This document shows positions 16,944-25,728 of a DNA stretch of 64,000 nucleotides, in pieces (position 1 is the first letter of the stretch; every line of letters begins with the position of its first letter). The position numbers and the translations under genes are program-made. The notes under the pieces were generated by a model, which was not told where the DNA came from, did no database searches, and saw only the letters and a list, made by a program, of their open reading frames with translations. Source of the stretch: Cupidesulfovibrio sp000226255 (lineage in GTDB: Bacteria > Desulfobacterota > Desulfovibrionia > Desulfovibrionales > Desulfovibrionaceae); NCBI RefSeq assembly GCF_003402415.2, contig NZ_AP036014.1:3410001-3474000 (forward strand), given 5' to 3'.

Positions 16944-18263
16944 CTACACCCCCAGCGACATGAACAGGATGGCGAAGCCCGCGTTGGCCACGATGACCAG
17001 GAAGATCGCCTCCACCACCGCCTGGGTGGTCAGCCGCCCCACCGATTCCGCGCTGCCGGTCACCCGGAAGCCCTGAAAACATCCCACGATGCCGATGATC
17101 AGCGCGAAGAACGGGGCCTTGACGAGGCCGGTGACGAAATTGGCCAGCCGGGTGATCTCCAGGAAGCGCACGGCGAACGCGCCGGGCGAGATGCCCAGCG
17201 ACAGCCACGAGGCGATGCCCCCGCCCAGCACGCCCATGAAGTCGGCGATGAAGGTGAGCACCGGCAGCATCAGCACCAGCGCCACCACGCGGGGAATCAC
17301 CAGCACCTCCATGGGGTCCAGCCCCATGGAGCGCATGGCGTCCACCTCTTCGTTGGCCACCATGGCCCCGATCTGGGCGGTGAACGACGAGCCTGAACGG
17401 CCCGCCACGATGAGCGCCGTCAGCAGCACGCCCAGCTCGCGCAGGGTGGAGACCTCGATAAGGTTCACCACGAACACCTGCGCGCCGAAGCGGGTGAACT
17501 GCTCCGACCCCATGTACGCGGTAACCAGCCCGATGAGAAAGGTGAGCAGCGCCACGATGGGCACGGCCTGGATGCCGGTCTGCTCCATGTGGTGCACGAT
17601 GGACACCCAGCGCAACCGCCACGGCCGGACGGCGGCGGCGGCCAGCGACACCAGGAACATGCCCAGAAACCCGATGATGGAGCGGGCCTGCTCCAACTCC
17701 TCTACGAAGGATGCGCCGATGGCGTTCAGCGCGCGCAGCACCGGGGATACCCGGCGCTCGCGCGGCACCGTGGAAATGTCGATGGCCCGCACCCGGTCCA
17801 GCAGCATGGCCCGGCCCGGGTCGGGCACGTGCCATACCACGTGCGCGCCCGCAGCGGCCATGTTGGCGGCGGCCCGACACAGCAACTGCGCCCCCGCGGT
17901 GTCCAGGCGGCTTACCTCGGCAAGGTCCAGATGCACCACGGGGGCGTCGCCCCGCACGCCGCAGGCGGCGCAGACCCCGGCGCAGTGGCGCAGCAGCCGT
18001 GACGCCATGCGGCTGATGGAGCCCACATCCCACGCGCCGGTAAAGGTGAACACCTGCTCTTGCGTGCAGGTTTGCGCCAGGCCCACCCGTTTTCCCGCCT
18101 CCGTCCCATCGGGCGTCCCGCGGGCGAACGCGCCGTCCGCGCTGGCGGCGGCGGGCGCGCAGATCAGCCCCGGCTCGTGCGCCCCGGCATGGGCGTCCGG
18201 GTCGGGCCGCCGGTAGTCGCCCTTGAGGGTGGGTTCTCGGAACGGAGGGACGGTTTCGCGCAT
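16944..18263 (-). CDS. mlaE: STAS-MlaE fusion permease
   Basis: The 439-residue protein combines two Mla components. Residues ~65-165 form a STAS-like domain (VVHLDLAEVSRLDTAGAQLL), the equivalent of the separate MlaB protein. Residues ~185-439 form the MlaE permease with about five membrane segments. The family motif is AGRSGSSFTAQIGAMVANEE, and the following stretch contains MRSMGLDPMEVLVIPR. The first ~55 residues are a variable charged extension. It is first in the mlaE-mlaF-mlaD-lipoprotein operon. No MlaC or MlaA homologue is visible in the window. STAS-MlaE fusions occur in several proteobacteria, so the fusion is known rather than new. Confidence 0.88.
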   Translation of the reverse strand: MRETVPPFREPTLKGDYRRPDPDAHAGAHEPGLICAPAAASADGAFARGTPDGTEAGKRVGLAQTCTQEQVFTFTGAWDVGSISRMASRLLRHCAGVCAACGVRGDAPVVHLDLAEVSRLDTAGAQLLCRAAANMAAAGAHVVWHVPDPGRAMLLDRVRAIDISTVPRERRVSPVLRALNAIGASFVEELEQARSIIGFLGMFLVSLAAAAVRPWRLRWVSIVHHMEQTGIQAVPIVALLTFLIGLVTAYMGSEQFTRFGAQVFVVNLIEVSTLRELGVLLTALIVAGRSGSSFTAQIGAMVANEEVDAMRSMGLDPMEVLVIPRVVALVLMLPVLTFIADFMGVLGGGIASWLSLGISPGAFAVRFLEITRLANFVTGLVKAPFFALIIGIVGCFQGFRVTGSAESVGRLTTQAVVEAIFLVIVANAGFAILFMSLGV

Positions 18264-18653
18264 TGGGGCAATCTACCACGCCCCACCAGCCGCGCCAAGG
18301 GCAGGCTGCGCGTGCGGACAGCGGATCAAGCGCCGTGCAGGCCCGGAAACGGAGAGCGCACCGACGGCGGGCGCACAAAAGGACATCGCCGAAATGGACT
18401 GGAGGGGAAGGGCGCGGACGTGACGGAACGCGAAACCGACGGGCCCAGTTCGCACTGAAGGGGCCGGTTGCGCCCCCGGATGAATCGATGAATCGGACGA
18501 ATCGAACGAACCGGGTGAATCGGGCGTGACTGGACCTGACCTGGCAGACCGGGCAGACCGGACATGAAAGGGCGGGCAAACACGAAGAGCCGCGCGGCCA
18601 CGGCCCGCGCGCACCATGAAACTGCCCGATGGCGGCGATGCGGCGACGGCGGG
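18264..18653. other. Intergenic region with 9-bp repeat array at 18478-18570
   Basis: No gene is supported in these 390 bases. At 18478-18570 the sequence drifts through a period-9 array, from GAATCGATG-type units to CAGACCGGG-type units. The mlaE promoter should lie at the left end of the gap, but I see no clear -35/-10 pair. Confidence 0.5.
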
Positions 18654-18935
18654 CTATTCCGCGTCGTCGTCGTACCACTCGTGTTCGTAGCCGTCGGTGA
18701 GCTTGTAGCTGCGCACCTGCACCAGCATCTCGCCGTCCTTTTCGCGCACCGTGCCCACGATCTCCACATGGGCGTTGATGTGCGCCGCAAGGTCGGCCCC
18801 GGCGCCGCGCGGGATGATGTGGAACTCGGTATCCCCGGCGGCCACGGCCACCTTGGCGGCCATGTCGTCGTGCCCTTTCAGGGTGAGCGGCACGATGTAC
18901 CCCTGAATAGTCCTGATGCCTTCCATGGTGTTCAC
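18654..18935 (-). CDS. Small conserved-type hypothetical protein, possible OB fold
   Basis: About 90-93 residues, cytoplasmic, acidic at the C-terminus (EHEWYDDDAE). I do not recognise a named family. The pattern of alternating beta-strand segments (TIQGYIVPLTLKG, DTEFHIIPRGAG, AHVEIVGTVREKDGEMLVQV) looks like a five-stranded OB barrel. The start is unsettled. GTG 18935 has GAGA about 8 bases upstream; ATG 18926 gives 90 residues and starts MEGIRTIQGY; a longer ATG at 18983 seems unlikely. It stands alone between mlaE and a dioxygenase gene. Confidence 0.6.
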   Translation of the reverse strand: MNTMEGIRTIQGYIVPLTLKGHDDMAAKVAVAAGDTEFHIIPRGAGADLAAHINAHVEIVGTVREKDGEMLVQVRSYKLTDGYEHEWYDDDAE

Positions 18936-19184
18936 AGATGTCTCTCGCGCGAACGGGAAAGGGTCCGCCCTTCGGACCCACACAACATTGCGAAATATTA
19001 CCCCTTTCCAGAAAATGCAAGCGTTTGCCGGGCAAGGGCGCGTAAAAAAAATACCTTGCGGAAAATTACCTTTTATTCCGGATCATTGCGCATCCATACA
19101 GCGCGACCTTTCCGCCCCGGCACCGCCGTATTCCCCCGGAAAAGACCGGACAGCGGACGCCGCCGCGCCCCTTCCCGGCCGACG

Positions 19185-19988
19185 CTACCCGAAACGGTAC
19201 GCGGCGATGGTGGCCCCCATGGCCCGGCAGGCGAACACCCGTTGCCCGATATCATCGCCCGCCGCCCCCGCAACGACCATCAGCGGCAGCAGGTGGTCTG
19301 CGCGGGGATGGGAGTCGCGCGCGGCCGGGGCCGCCTGCCAGCGGGCCAGGGCGTGGTTGCGCCGCGCCGGGTCCGCGTCGGTGACCGTGGCCGTCAGCCA
19401 GGTGTCGAACACGTCCGAATCGGGCAGGGGCAGGTTGTCGGCGCGGCGGAAGGCCCGCATGTTGTGGTAGCTCATGCCGCTGCCCACCACCAGCACGCCC
19501 TCGTCGCGCAGCGGCGCAAGGGCGCGGCCCAGCGCCAGGTGGGCCGCCGGATCCAGGTCGTGGCGCATGGACAGTTGCAACGTGGGGATGGTGGCCTGCG
19601 GGTACGAGAGCAGCAGCGGCACGAACACCCCGTGGTCGAAATCGCGCTCCGGGTCTTCGTCAAGGAAAATGCCCGCCCCGTCCAGCAGCGCGCGCACGCG
19701 GGGAAACAGGCCCGGCGCGGGCGGCGCGGGCCAGCGCAGTTGGTAGGTGTGCGGCGGAAAGCCGTAGTAGTCGAACAGCAGCCCCGGATCGGGCGTGGTG
19801 GCCAGGGTGAAGACGGGCTCTTCCCAGTGGGCGGAAATGACCAGCAACGCGGCGGGCGGTTCCGGCAAGGTTTCGGGCAGGCGGCGCAGCCATGCGGCCA
19901 GCGCGTCCCAGGTGCCGGGCGGGGTCCAGTCCATGAAGAAGCAGGGTCCGCCGCCGTGCGGTATGTAGAACGCGGGCTGCCGGGCCAT
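19185..19988 (-). CDS. LigB-family (DODA/YgiD-type) extradiol ring-cleavage dioxygenase-like protein
   Basis: The 267-residue cytoplasmic protein belongs to the class III extradiol dioxygenase family. Conserved metal-ligand histidine regions are visible in FYIPHGGGPC, VISAHWEEP and HPRADHLLPLMVV, plus GSGMSYHNMR. E. coli YgiD of this family opens the ring of DOPA-type catechols in vitro, but its natural role is uncertain, and an oxygen-using enzyme in a strict anaerobe is odd. ATG 19988 follows GAGGTG; an upstream in-frame ATG at 20048 has no ribosome site. The neighbours give no pathway clue. Confidence 0.82.
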   Translation of the reverse strand: MARQPAFYIPHGGGPCFFMDWTPPGTWDALAAWLRRLPETLPEPPAALLVISAHWEEPVFTLATTPDPGLLFDYYGFPPHTYQLRWPAPPAPGLFPRVRALLDGAGIFLDEDPERDFDHGVFVPLLLSYPQATIPTLQLSMRHDLDPAAHLALGRALAPLRDEGVLVVGSGMSYHNMRAFRRADNLPLPDSDVFDTWLTATVTDADPARRNHALARWQAAPAARDSHPRADHLLPLMVVAGAAGDDIGQRVFACRAMGATIAAYRFG

Positions 19989-20155
19989 GGGATGCACCTC
20001 GCTGCGACGCGGCAGACCGCGGCCCGCCATGAAAAAACAAACGGACACTCCGCCTCGCGCCCTAGGGGCTGTAACGCCGTGTCCGTCCTGTGCCCCGCGC
20101 GCACGGCGGGGCGCTGCCCCTCAATCGCGGAGCAGCGTGCATCGCCGGAACATGC

Positions 20156-20548
20156 CTAGATTCGACGTCCCAGATACGCGGTATCCACCCCGTACAGGTG
20201 CGACGCCTGCGGCGCGGATTCCCCGTTGTCCTCGTCCACCACCGAATAGCCGGTGACGTCAAGGGTGAAATAGCCGTCCTCGATCTGGCTGGCGATGCCC
20301 GTCACCACCACTTCCAGCCCGTCCAACTCAAGATCGGTGACGCCCCGCAGCAGAAAGATGCGGTCATCCATGGTCTCCAGCAGCGGGCCGTCGTCGGTAA
20401 CCACCACCACGCCGGTCACCACCACTTCGGGCGTTTCCGGGGCCATGGTCATGCCCGCCGCATGGGCCGGTGTTGCCGTCAGCATCCAGTTCGACAGCAG
20501 CACCAGCAACAGCGCCACCACGGCCGCAAAGACCCTGCCGCCGCTCAT
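20156..20548 (-). CDS. Small exported hypothetical protein, possible OB fold
   Basis: 130 residues with a clear signal peptide (AAVVALLLVLLSNWMLTATP then AHA) and a mature part of about 100 residues. The mature part has repeated beta motifs, VVVTGVVVVTDDGPLLE and VVVTGIASQIEDGYFTLDV, suggesting a small periplasmic OB-like barrel. ATG 20548 is chosen because ACGGAGGAAGGG precedes it; two ATGs at 20569/20572 are possible but lack a good ribosome site. No function is recognised. Confidence 0.62.
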   Translation of the reverse strand: MSGGRVFAAVVALLLVLLSNWMLTATPAHAAGMTMAPETPEVVVTGVVVVTDDGPLLETMDDRIFLLRGVTDLELDGLEVVVTGIASQIEDGYFTLDVTGYSVVDEDNGESAPQASHLYGVDTAYLGRRI

Positions 20549-20726
20549 CCCTTCCTCCGTCCGCGCCATCATGATCCGGCCCTCGTCCTTGCCTTGACAT
20601 TCCCACCGCGCGGGCGACCACCCTGCGCGGACCCTTGCGAGTCGGCACGCCGTGCCCCGGCATCCCCGGTTCCGCGCCGCCTGTCCCGCTCCGGGCGCAT
20701 CAAACCTTGTCACGCGCCCCCCAAAT

Positions 20727-21152
20727 TCACCCCGCCGCATCCACCACCCCGAACTCCCGCACGGTGAGCAGCAACCGCCCGTCGCGCGCGGCCAGCCAGC
20801 CCGTGGCCGTCACCTTGCGGCGGCACAGTTCCAGCAGCGCCGGATGCTCCGCCACGTTGCCCACCACCAGTTCGCGTTCGCGGTCATCGGCAATGAGCAC
20901 GCCGGAAACCTCGAAATTCTCGCCCCACGCATCCGGCAGGACATAACCCGTCACGGACACCAGGGAACCGTGGCCCCGCGCGGCCTGCCGCCCTTCTTCA
21001 GCGAGGGGCCCCGCCGTGCCCCCCTTGGGGGCCTCGAGCTCGCCGGAGTCTCCGGAAAGCCCGCCGCGCACGCTGGGGGCAATCATGCCGGACGTGGCGG
21101 CCGCCAGATCGGGCCCGTTGGGCTCGTTGCGCGAAGGATGACGTGAATCCAT
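20727..21152 (-). CDS. Small hypothetical protein, possible OB fold
   Basis: About 141 residues from ATG 21152. The first ~55 are low complexity, and the C-terminal ~75 show a beta-rich pattern (SLVSVTGYVLPDAWG, KVTATGWLAARDGRLLLTVR) resembling the exported protein next door. The start is weakly supported (CGGA only), and the coding frame upstream runs through AT-rich DNA unlikely to be translated. It is 178 bp upstream of the exported paralogue-like gene on the same strand. Function not recognised. Confidence 0.5.
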   Translation of the reverse strand: MDSRHPSRNEPNGPDLAAATSGMIAPSVRGGLSGDSGELEAPKGGTAGPLAEEGRQAARGHGSLVSVTGYVLPDAWGENFEVSGVLIADDRERELVVGNVAEHPALLELCRRKVTATGWLAARDGRLLLTVREFGVVDAAG

Positions 21153-21169
21153 TCCGCATGGACAGCATT

Positions 21170-21445
21170 TTCCGCGCCATACCGCCAACTTGGCGTTCTT
21201 TCTAGACTTTCTGTATACGCACGACAAAAATAGGAACTTTGAATTCCTTTTTTTACGGATTGCCCGTTCAGCCCTGCATGAAAGAACACCTAACCTGCCG
21301 TTTCCCTGCTCAATACTATCATGTAACATACTGTATATGAAGAAACAGCGCAACAATCAGAATTTAAAGTTCCGAAATTTACAAAAGAGAATTCATACTT
21401 CCGCTTTATTGCATCTCCAGGCCGCGACCCACCAGAACGCCGCAC
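21170..21445. other. AT-rich intergenic island
   Basis: About 240 bases of unusually AT-rich DNA (for example around 21190-21260 and 21310-21410) in an otherwise GC-rich window. No gene is supported. It contains several TATA-like and TTG-rich stretches that could hold promoters for the 20727-21152 gene, or be a remnant of transferred DNA. Confidence 0.45.
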
Positions 21446-21479
21446 GCCGACGGCGGGGAACGATCCCGCCGTCGGCGTG
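21446..21479 (-). terminator. Hairpin downstream of the sigma54 response regulator
   Basis: The inverted repeat CGCCGACGGCGGG / CCCGCCGTCGGCG around a short loop lies about 105 bases beyond the regulator stop in its direction of transcription. No T-run is visible, so the function is inferred. Confidence 0.6.
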
Positions 21480-21584
21480 CAGGGCGCGTCCGGGCATGGT
21501 CCGACGCCCGGCAGTGGCGACCAGACGGGTCAGCCCCGCGCGGGGCTCCCGCTATCCGGTGCGGAGGATGACGCGCGGCGGTCC

Positions 21585-22997
21585 TTACCCGCGCAGTTTG
21601 TAATCCTCCTTGCGCAGGCCGTGCCGGGTCATCAGCGTGTGCAGTTGCCGGGTGGTCACCCCGGCAAGCGCGGCGGTGCGCTGGACGCTGCCCCCGCACT
21701 GGGCCAGAGCCCGTTCCAGGTAGGCCCGCTCGAACACGTCCACCGAGCGGCGGCGCGCCTCGGCCAGGGGCAGGGTGGTGTCCACCGTGGCCAGCCGCCC
21801 GCCCCCGCCGGGGCCGAAGAATTCCGCCGGAAAGCTGTCCGGCATGAGCACCGTGCTGCCCTCGAGGATGCAGGCCCGTTCGATGAGGTTTTCCAGTTCG
21901 CGCACGTTGCCCGGCCAGTCGTAACCCATGAAGGCGTCGATGACCTCCGGATGGATGGACCGGATGTCCTTGACCATCTGGGCGTTGTAGCGGCGCACGA
22001 ACAGTTCGGCCAGCAGCAGCAGGTCTTCCTTGCGCTCGCGCAGGGGCGGCACGTCCACGGGAAAGACATTGAGCCGGTAATACAGGTCGCGCCGAAAGCG
22101 CCCCTGCGCGCACAGCGCGGCCAGATCCTCGTTGGTGGCGGCGATGACGCGCACGTCGGCCCGCAGCAACGCCTCGCCCCCCACCCGCTGGTAGGCGCGG
22201 TCCTGCAGCACGCCCAGCAGCTTGATCTGGGCCGACTGGCTGACGGTGCCGATTTCGTCCAGAAATATGGTGCCGCCCTCGGCAATCTCGAACTTTCCCG
22301 GCTTCTTGCGCACCGCGCCGGTAAACGCGCCCTTCTCGTGGCCGAACAGTTCGCTTTCGATGAGCGTGTCCGGGATGGCCCCGCAGTGCACGCTGATGAA
22401 CCGCCGCGAACGCCGGTTGCTGTGGTTGTGGATGAGCCGGGCGATGAGGCTCTTGCCGGTGCCCGTCTCGCCCGTGAGCAGCACGGTGCTGCGCGTGCCC
22501 GCCACCAGCCGCACCTTGTCGAACACCTCGCGCATGCGGGGGCTGTTGGTGTGGGCCAGGTCCACCGCGTCGCCCGCCCAGTGGCGGTCGCGCAGGTAGT
22601 CCAGTTCGGACCGCACCAGCGCCGATTCGTGCAGCTTCTGGGCGACAAGGCGCACCTCCTCCTCCAGCAGGGGGTACGGCAGGTAGCCCCCGGCCCCGGC
22701 CTGCACCGCGTCCACGGCGTGGCGCACCGCGTCGGCCTCTGCCAGCACGATGATCTCGGCGGAGGGCACCCGGCGCTTCACCTCCCACACCGCCTCGTGC
22801 AGCACCCGGCGCGAGGGTTCGCGCCCCTCCAGCAGCAGGCCGAGGTCGATCAGCACCATGTCGTGCGCGCGGCCGGTGGCCTGCGCCAGCGCTTCTGCGC
22901 GGGTGCGGCAGGGAATGACCGTGACGTCGTCGGCAAAGCTGGCGCGCAGCACGTGCAGGGCGTCTTCATGGGGGGTGACGGCGAGCAGGTATTTCAT
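21585..22997 (-). CDS. Sigma54-dependent response regulator (REC-AAA+-Fis)
   Basis: 470-residue NtrC-type activator. Residues 1-120 are a receiver-like domain with a candidate phospho-Asp in MVLIDLG. The AAA+ domain (~145-375) has Walker A GETGTGKS, the sigma54-contact loop GAFTGA intact, Walker B GGTIFLDEIG, and the DWPGNVRELENLIERA tail. A C-terminal Fis-type helix-turn-helix ends the protein (SVQRTAALAGVTTRQLHTLM). ATG 22997 follows GAGGAA; the frame runs 25 codons further up without a ribosome site. No partner kinase is adjacent. It is transcribed divergently from the Asp/Arg-repeat exported protein, which it may control. Confidence 0.9.
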   Translation of the reverse strand: MKYLLAVTPHEDALHVLRASFADDVTVIPCRTRAEALAQATGRAHDMVLIDLGLLLEGREPSRRVLHEAVWEVKRRVPSAEIIVLAEADAVRHAVDAVQAGAGGYLPYPLLEEEVRLVAQKLHESALVRSELDYLRDRHWAGDAVDLAHTNSPRMREVFDKVRLVAGTRSTVLLTGETGTGKSLIARLIHNHSNRRSRRFISVHCGAIPDTLIESELFGHEKGAFTGAVRKKPGKFEIAEGGTIFLDEIGTVSQSAQIKLLGVLQDRAYQRVGGEALLRADVRVIAATNEDLAALCAQGRFRRDLYYRLNVFPVDVPPLRERKEDLLLLAELFVRRYNAQMVKDIRSIHPEVIDAFMGYDWPGNVRELENLIERACILEGSTVLMPDSFPAEFFGPGGGGRLATVDTTLPLAEARRRSVDVFERAYLERALAQCGGSVQRTAALAGVTTRQLHTLMTRHGLRKEDYKLRG

Positions 22998-23199
22998 GCG
23001 TTCCTCATTGCCCTTCCGCCTATGGGAAGCCGCGACGGAGCGCAAGCCCCGAGAAACGGCGGCGGCGGGCACTGCATCGACCCGGCTTTACACTTCTCTT
23101 TAAAATTCATAGAAAAACATAATGAGAAATACCGGACGCGGCAGACGGGGCGCTGGGGTCTCGTCGCTTCCGCGTCCCCACGATCACAGGAGGTTTCGC

Positions 23200-23895
23200 A
23201 TGTTTCGTTCGCATGATGTCGCGCGCCGATCGGTGTTCGCCCTTCCGCAGCCGCCGGCCCTGCTGCTGGCGCTGGCCCTGGCGGCCATCCTGCTGCTGCC
23301 CGGCATGCCCCGCAACGCCACGGCCGCCGATGCCGCGTCGGTCATCGGGGCCATCGACGACGCCGTGCGCGAAGCCGACCGCGCGCGCGATGCTTACGAC
23401 CGCGTGCGCTCCTCTGGCGACCGGGATGCCATCTCGCGCTACGAGCGCGATTGGCGCGATTCCGAATACAAGCTGGAAGACGCCCGCATCGAAAACCTGT
23501 CGCGCGAATCGGGCATGTCGCCCTCGCGCATCCGGGCCATGCGCGAATCGGGCATGGGCTGGGGCCAGGTGGCCAAGGAAGCGGGCGCGCACCCCGGCTC
23601 GCTGGGCGTGGGGCACTCCAAGAACAAGAAGGGCGGCTGGAACCGCGACGACGACCGTGACCTGTACCGCGACTACTATCGCGACCGTGATCGTGACCGC
23701 GACCGTGATCGTGACCGCGACCGTGATCGTGATCAAGGCGGCAAGGACGGCACGCACGACGACAAGCACGCCAAGGGCGGGCACGCGGACGACGGTCGGC
23801 AGGGCAAGGGCGGCAAGCCCGACAAGGGTGGAAAGGGCAAGGGCGGAGACGACTATCCCTACGATGGCAAGGCAAAGGGCAAGGGCAAGAAGTAA
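23200..23895 (+). CDS. Exported low-complexity protein with Asp-Arg repeats and Lys/Gly-rich tail
   Basis: 231 residues with a signal peptide (hydrophobic run ALLLALALAAILLLPG, cleavage near ATAADA). Residues ~45-110 are helical and charged. The segment from about 145 to 180 is a run of D-R dipeptides encoded by GACCGTGATCGC-like 6-bp units. The last ~50 residues are rich in K, G, D and H, which suggests an unstructured polyelectrolyte that could bind metals, phosphate or surfaces. I do not recognise a family. The ribosome site ACAGGAGG precedes ATG 23200. It is divergent from the sigma54 regulator. A possible sigma70 pair, TTTACA (about 23089) and TAGAAA, is spaced by 17 bases. Confidence 0.75.
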   Translation: MFRSHDVARRSVFALPQPPALLLALALAAILLLPGMPRNATAADAASVIGAIDDAVREADRARDAYDRVRSSGDRDAISRYERDWRDSEYKLEDARIENLSRESGMSPSRIRAMRESGMGWGQVAKEAGAHPGSLGVGHSKNKKGGWNRDDDRDLYRDYYRDRDRDRDRDRDRDRDRDQGGKDGTHDDKHAKGGHADDGRQGKGGKPDKGGKGKGGDDYPYDGKAKGKGKK

Positions 23896-24063
23896 CCGCC
23901 GACGCACGCCGGGATACGCGCGCGGCAACCAGCCGGGGGCCGCGCGTTGCCGCCGCCACGCCTTTACAACCACGGGGCCGCGCGGCTAGGCTGCGCCGTC
24001 GACGTACGTTGCCCGCGCGGCGCTTCCGCCGCGTTCCTTCCCCGCAACCCGCAGGAGCCCCCC

Positions 24064-24450
24064 ATGGCCCAACGCACCGCCATCATCCCCGCCGGAGCCC
24101 CCGCCCCGGTCGCCCCCTATTCCCCCGGCCTCGCCTGCGGCGGACTGCTGTTCGTCTCCGGCCAGTTGCCCGTGGACCCGGCCACCGGCGCCTTCGTGGA
24201 GGGCGACATGGCCGCGCGCACCCGCCAGTGCCTGTGCAACGTGCAGGCCGTGGCCAAGGCCGCCGGGGCGGACCTGGACAAGGTGGTCAAGGTCACCGTG
24301 TTCCTCACCAACCTGGCCGACTTTGCCGCCATGAACGCCGCCTACGGCGAATTCTTCGCCGCGCCCTTCCCGGCCCGCTCCACCATTCAGGTGGCCGCGC
24401 TGCCGTTGGGCTCGAACATCGAGATCGAAGCCATCATCGACCTTTCCTGA
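24064..24450 (+). CDS. ridA: RidA family reactive imine/enamine deaminase
   Basis: 128 residues, the normal RidA length. RidA hydrolyses reactive 2-aminoacrylate-type enamines from PLP enzymes and works as a cytosolic trimer. The family signatures are APVAPYSPGL, LLFVSGQLPVDPATG, and RSTIQVAALPLGSNIEIEA, which carries the catalytic-site Arg. An AGGAG ribosome site lies before ATG 24064; a longer upstream frame has no site. It appears monocistronic. Confidence 0.93.
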   Translation: MAQRTAIIPAGAPAPVAPYSPGLACGGLLFVSGQLPVDPATGAFVEGDMAARTRQCLCNVQAVAKAAGADLDKVVKVTVFLTNLADFAAMNAAYGEFFAAPFPARSTIQVAALPLGSNIEIEAIIDLS

Positions 24451-24732
24451 CGGTTCACTCCCGGAACTTCACGCGCCCGGCGGCTCCATTCCTACGGATG
24501 AACCGCCGGGCGCGCTTGCCCGGCTCCCGCCGTCGCCAGCCCCCCCGCCCGTCTCCTTAACGGCCCAGTGCAGCCCGTTCCTGCCCCGTCAGACTTCCTC
24601 ACGACCCCATTTGACCCCATCCGGCCCCATCCCCGGCCGCATCCGGCCGCGCTCTGCCCCATCCGAGCCTCGTCCACTTTTTCCGGACAATCCGCCATTC
24701 CACCATTCCGTCCCCATTGACCTTGCCGGGGG
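24451..24732. repeat. Intergenic stretch with degenerate CCCATCCGGCC repeats
   Basis: Between ridA and the HD-GYP gene the sequence at about 24600-24670 repeats ACCCCATCCGGCC-like units of about 11-12 bp, three to four times with decay. No gene is visible. Confidence 0.5.
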
Positions 24733-25728
24733 ATGGGGATATCTCCCTTTTTCATGAGAATGATTTTCAACATCACGATATCGGCAGCCCATTCCGGCGT
24801 CCTGATCCGCAAAACACCGGAGCGGCGGGCCATGCTGAGCATCCTGCTGCACCAGTTCGCGGAGTCGCTCGGCAACGCCATCGACGCCAAGGACGCCCAC
24901 ACCCGCTCGCATTCCGAGGAAGTGGCCCTGGCCGCCTTTCTGCTGGCGCGGGCCATGGGCCTTTCCCCGGCCGACGCCGACCGGGTGCACGTGGCCGGGC
25001 ACCTGCACGACATCGGCAAAATCGGCGTGCCCGACGCCGTGCTGCTGAAGGCGGGCACCCTGACCCCGCAGGAATGGGAACACATGCGCGCCCACCCGGT
25101 CATCGGCGCGCGCATCGTGAGCCCCGTGGCCGACCTTGCCGACGAGGGCGTGGCCGCCATGATCCTGCACCATCACGAACGATGGGACGGCCGGGGCTAC
25201 CCCAACGGCCTGCACGGCGAGGCCATCCCCCTTGGCGCGCGCATCATCGCCCTGGCGGACAGCCTGTCCGCCATGCTCCAGCACCGGCCCTACCGCCCGG
25301 CCATGCGCTTCGAAGAGGCCGAGGCGGAACTGCTGCGCTGCTCGGGCAGCCAGTTCGACCCCGCCGTGGTGCGGGCCTTTGTGAACGTGCGCGACGAGTT
25401 GCACCGCGCCATCACCGCGCCCTTGCCGCCACGCCCCGAGATTGCCAGCGCCGCCGTGGCCCCTTGCTGCCGCCACGGGCACGCCGTGCCCGATGCCATG
25501 CATGACGCCGCCCCCGGCGCGCGCCCTGCCCACTCGCCCGAAACGTCCGCCGTCACCACGGCAACCGCGACCAACGGCACTGGCGCAGTGGGCGGCACTG
25601 GCGCGGCGGGTGGGTCCGAGCCCCCCCGCCGAAACGATATCACCGCCCCACGGAGCGCCACATGGGAAGACACGTGGGAAGACGGCCGCGCCACGCCGCG
25701 CGGCCTGATGATCCCGGTGCCCGCATGA
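24733..25728 (+). CDS. HD-GYP domain cyclic-di-GMP phosphodiesterase
   Basis: 331 residues. The HD-GYP core (~35-185) contains HTRSHSEEV, the metal-binding HDIGKIGVPD, HHHERWDGRGYPNGL and GARIIALADSLSAM, so all canonical elements for hydrolysing c-di-GMP to GMP are present. The following ~140 residues are a low-complexity Ala/Thr/Gly/Pro tail. No sensor domain precedes the core. The start is uncertain: ATG 24733 follows GGGGG directly, and a Met at codon 34 (MLSILL) could also serve. The 3' end overlaps the next gene by four bases (ATGA), pairing it with a diguanylate cyclase. Confidence 0.85.
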   Translation: MGISPFFMRMIFNITISAAHSGVLIRKTPERRAMLSILLHQFAESLGNAIDAKDAHTRSHSEEVALAAFLLARAMGLSPADADRVHVAGHLHDIGKIGVPDAVLLKAGTLTPQEWEHMRAHPVIGARIVSPVADLADEGVAAMILHHHERWDGRGYPNGLHGEAIPLGARIIALADSLSAMLQHRPYRPAMRFEEAEAELLRCSGSQFDPAVVRAFVNVRDELHRAITAPLPPRPEIASAAVAPCCRHGHAVPDAMHDAAPGARPAHSPETSAVTTATATNGTGAVGGTGAAGGSEPPRRNDITAPRSATWEDTWEDGRATPRGLMIPVPA

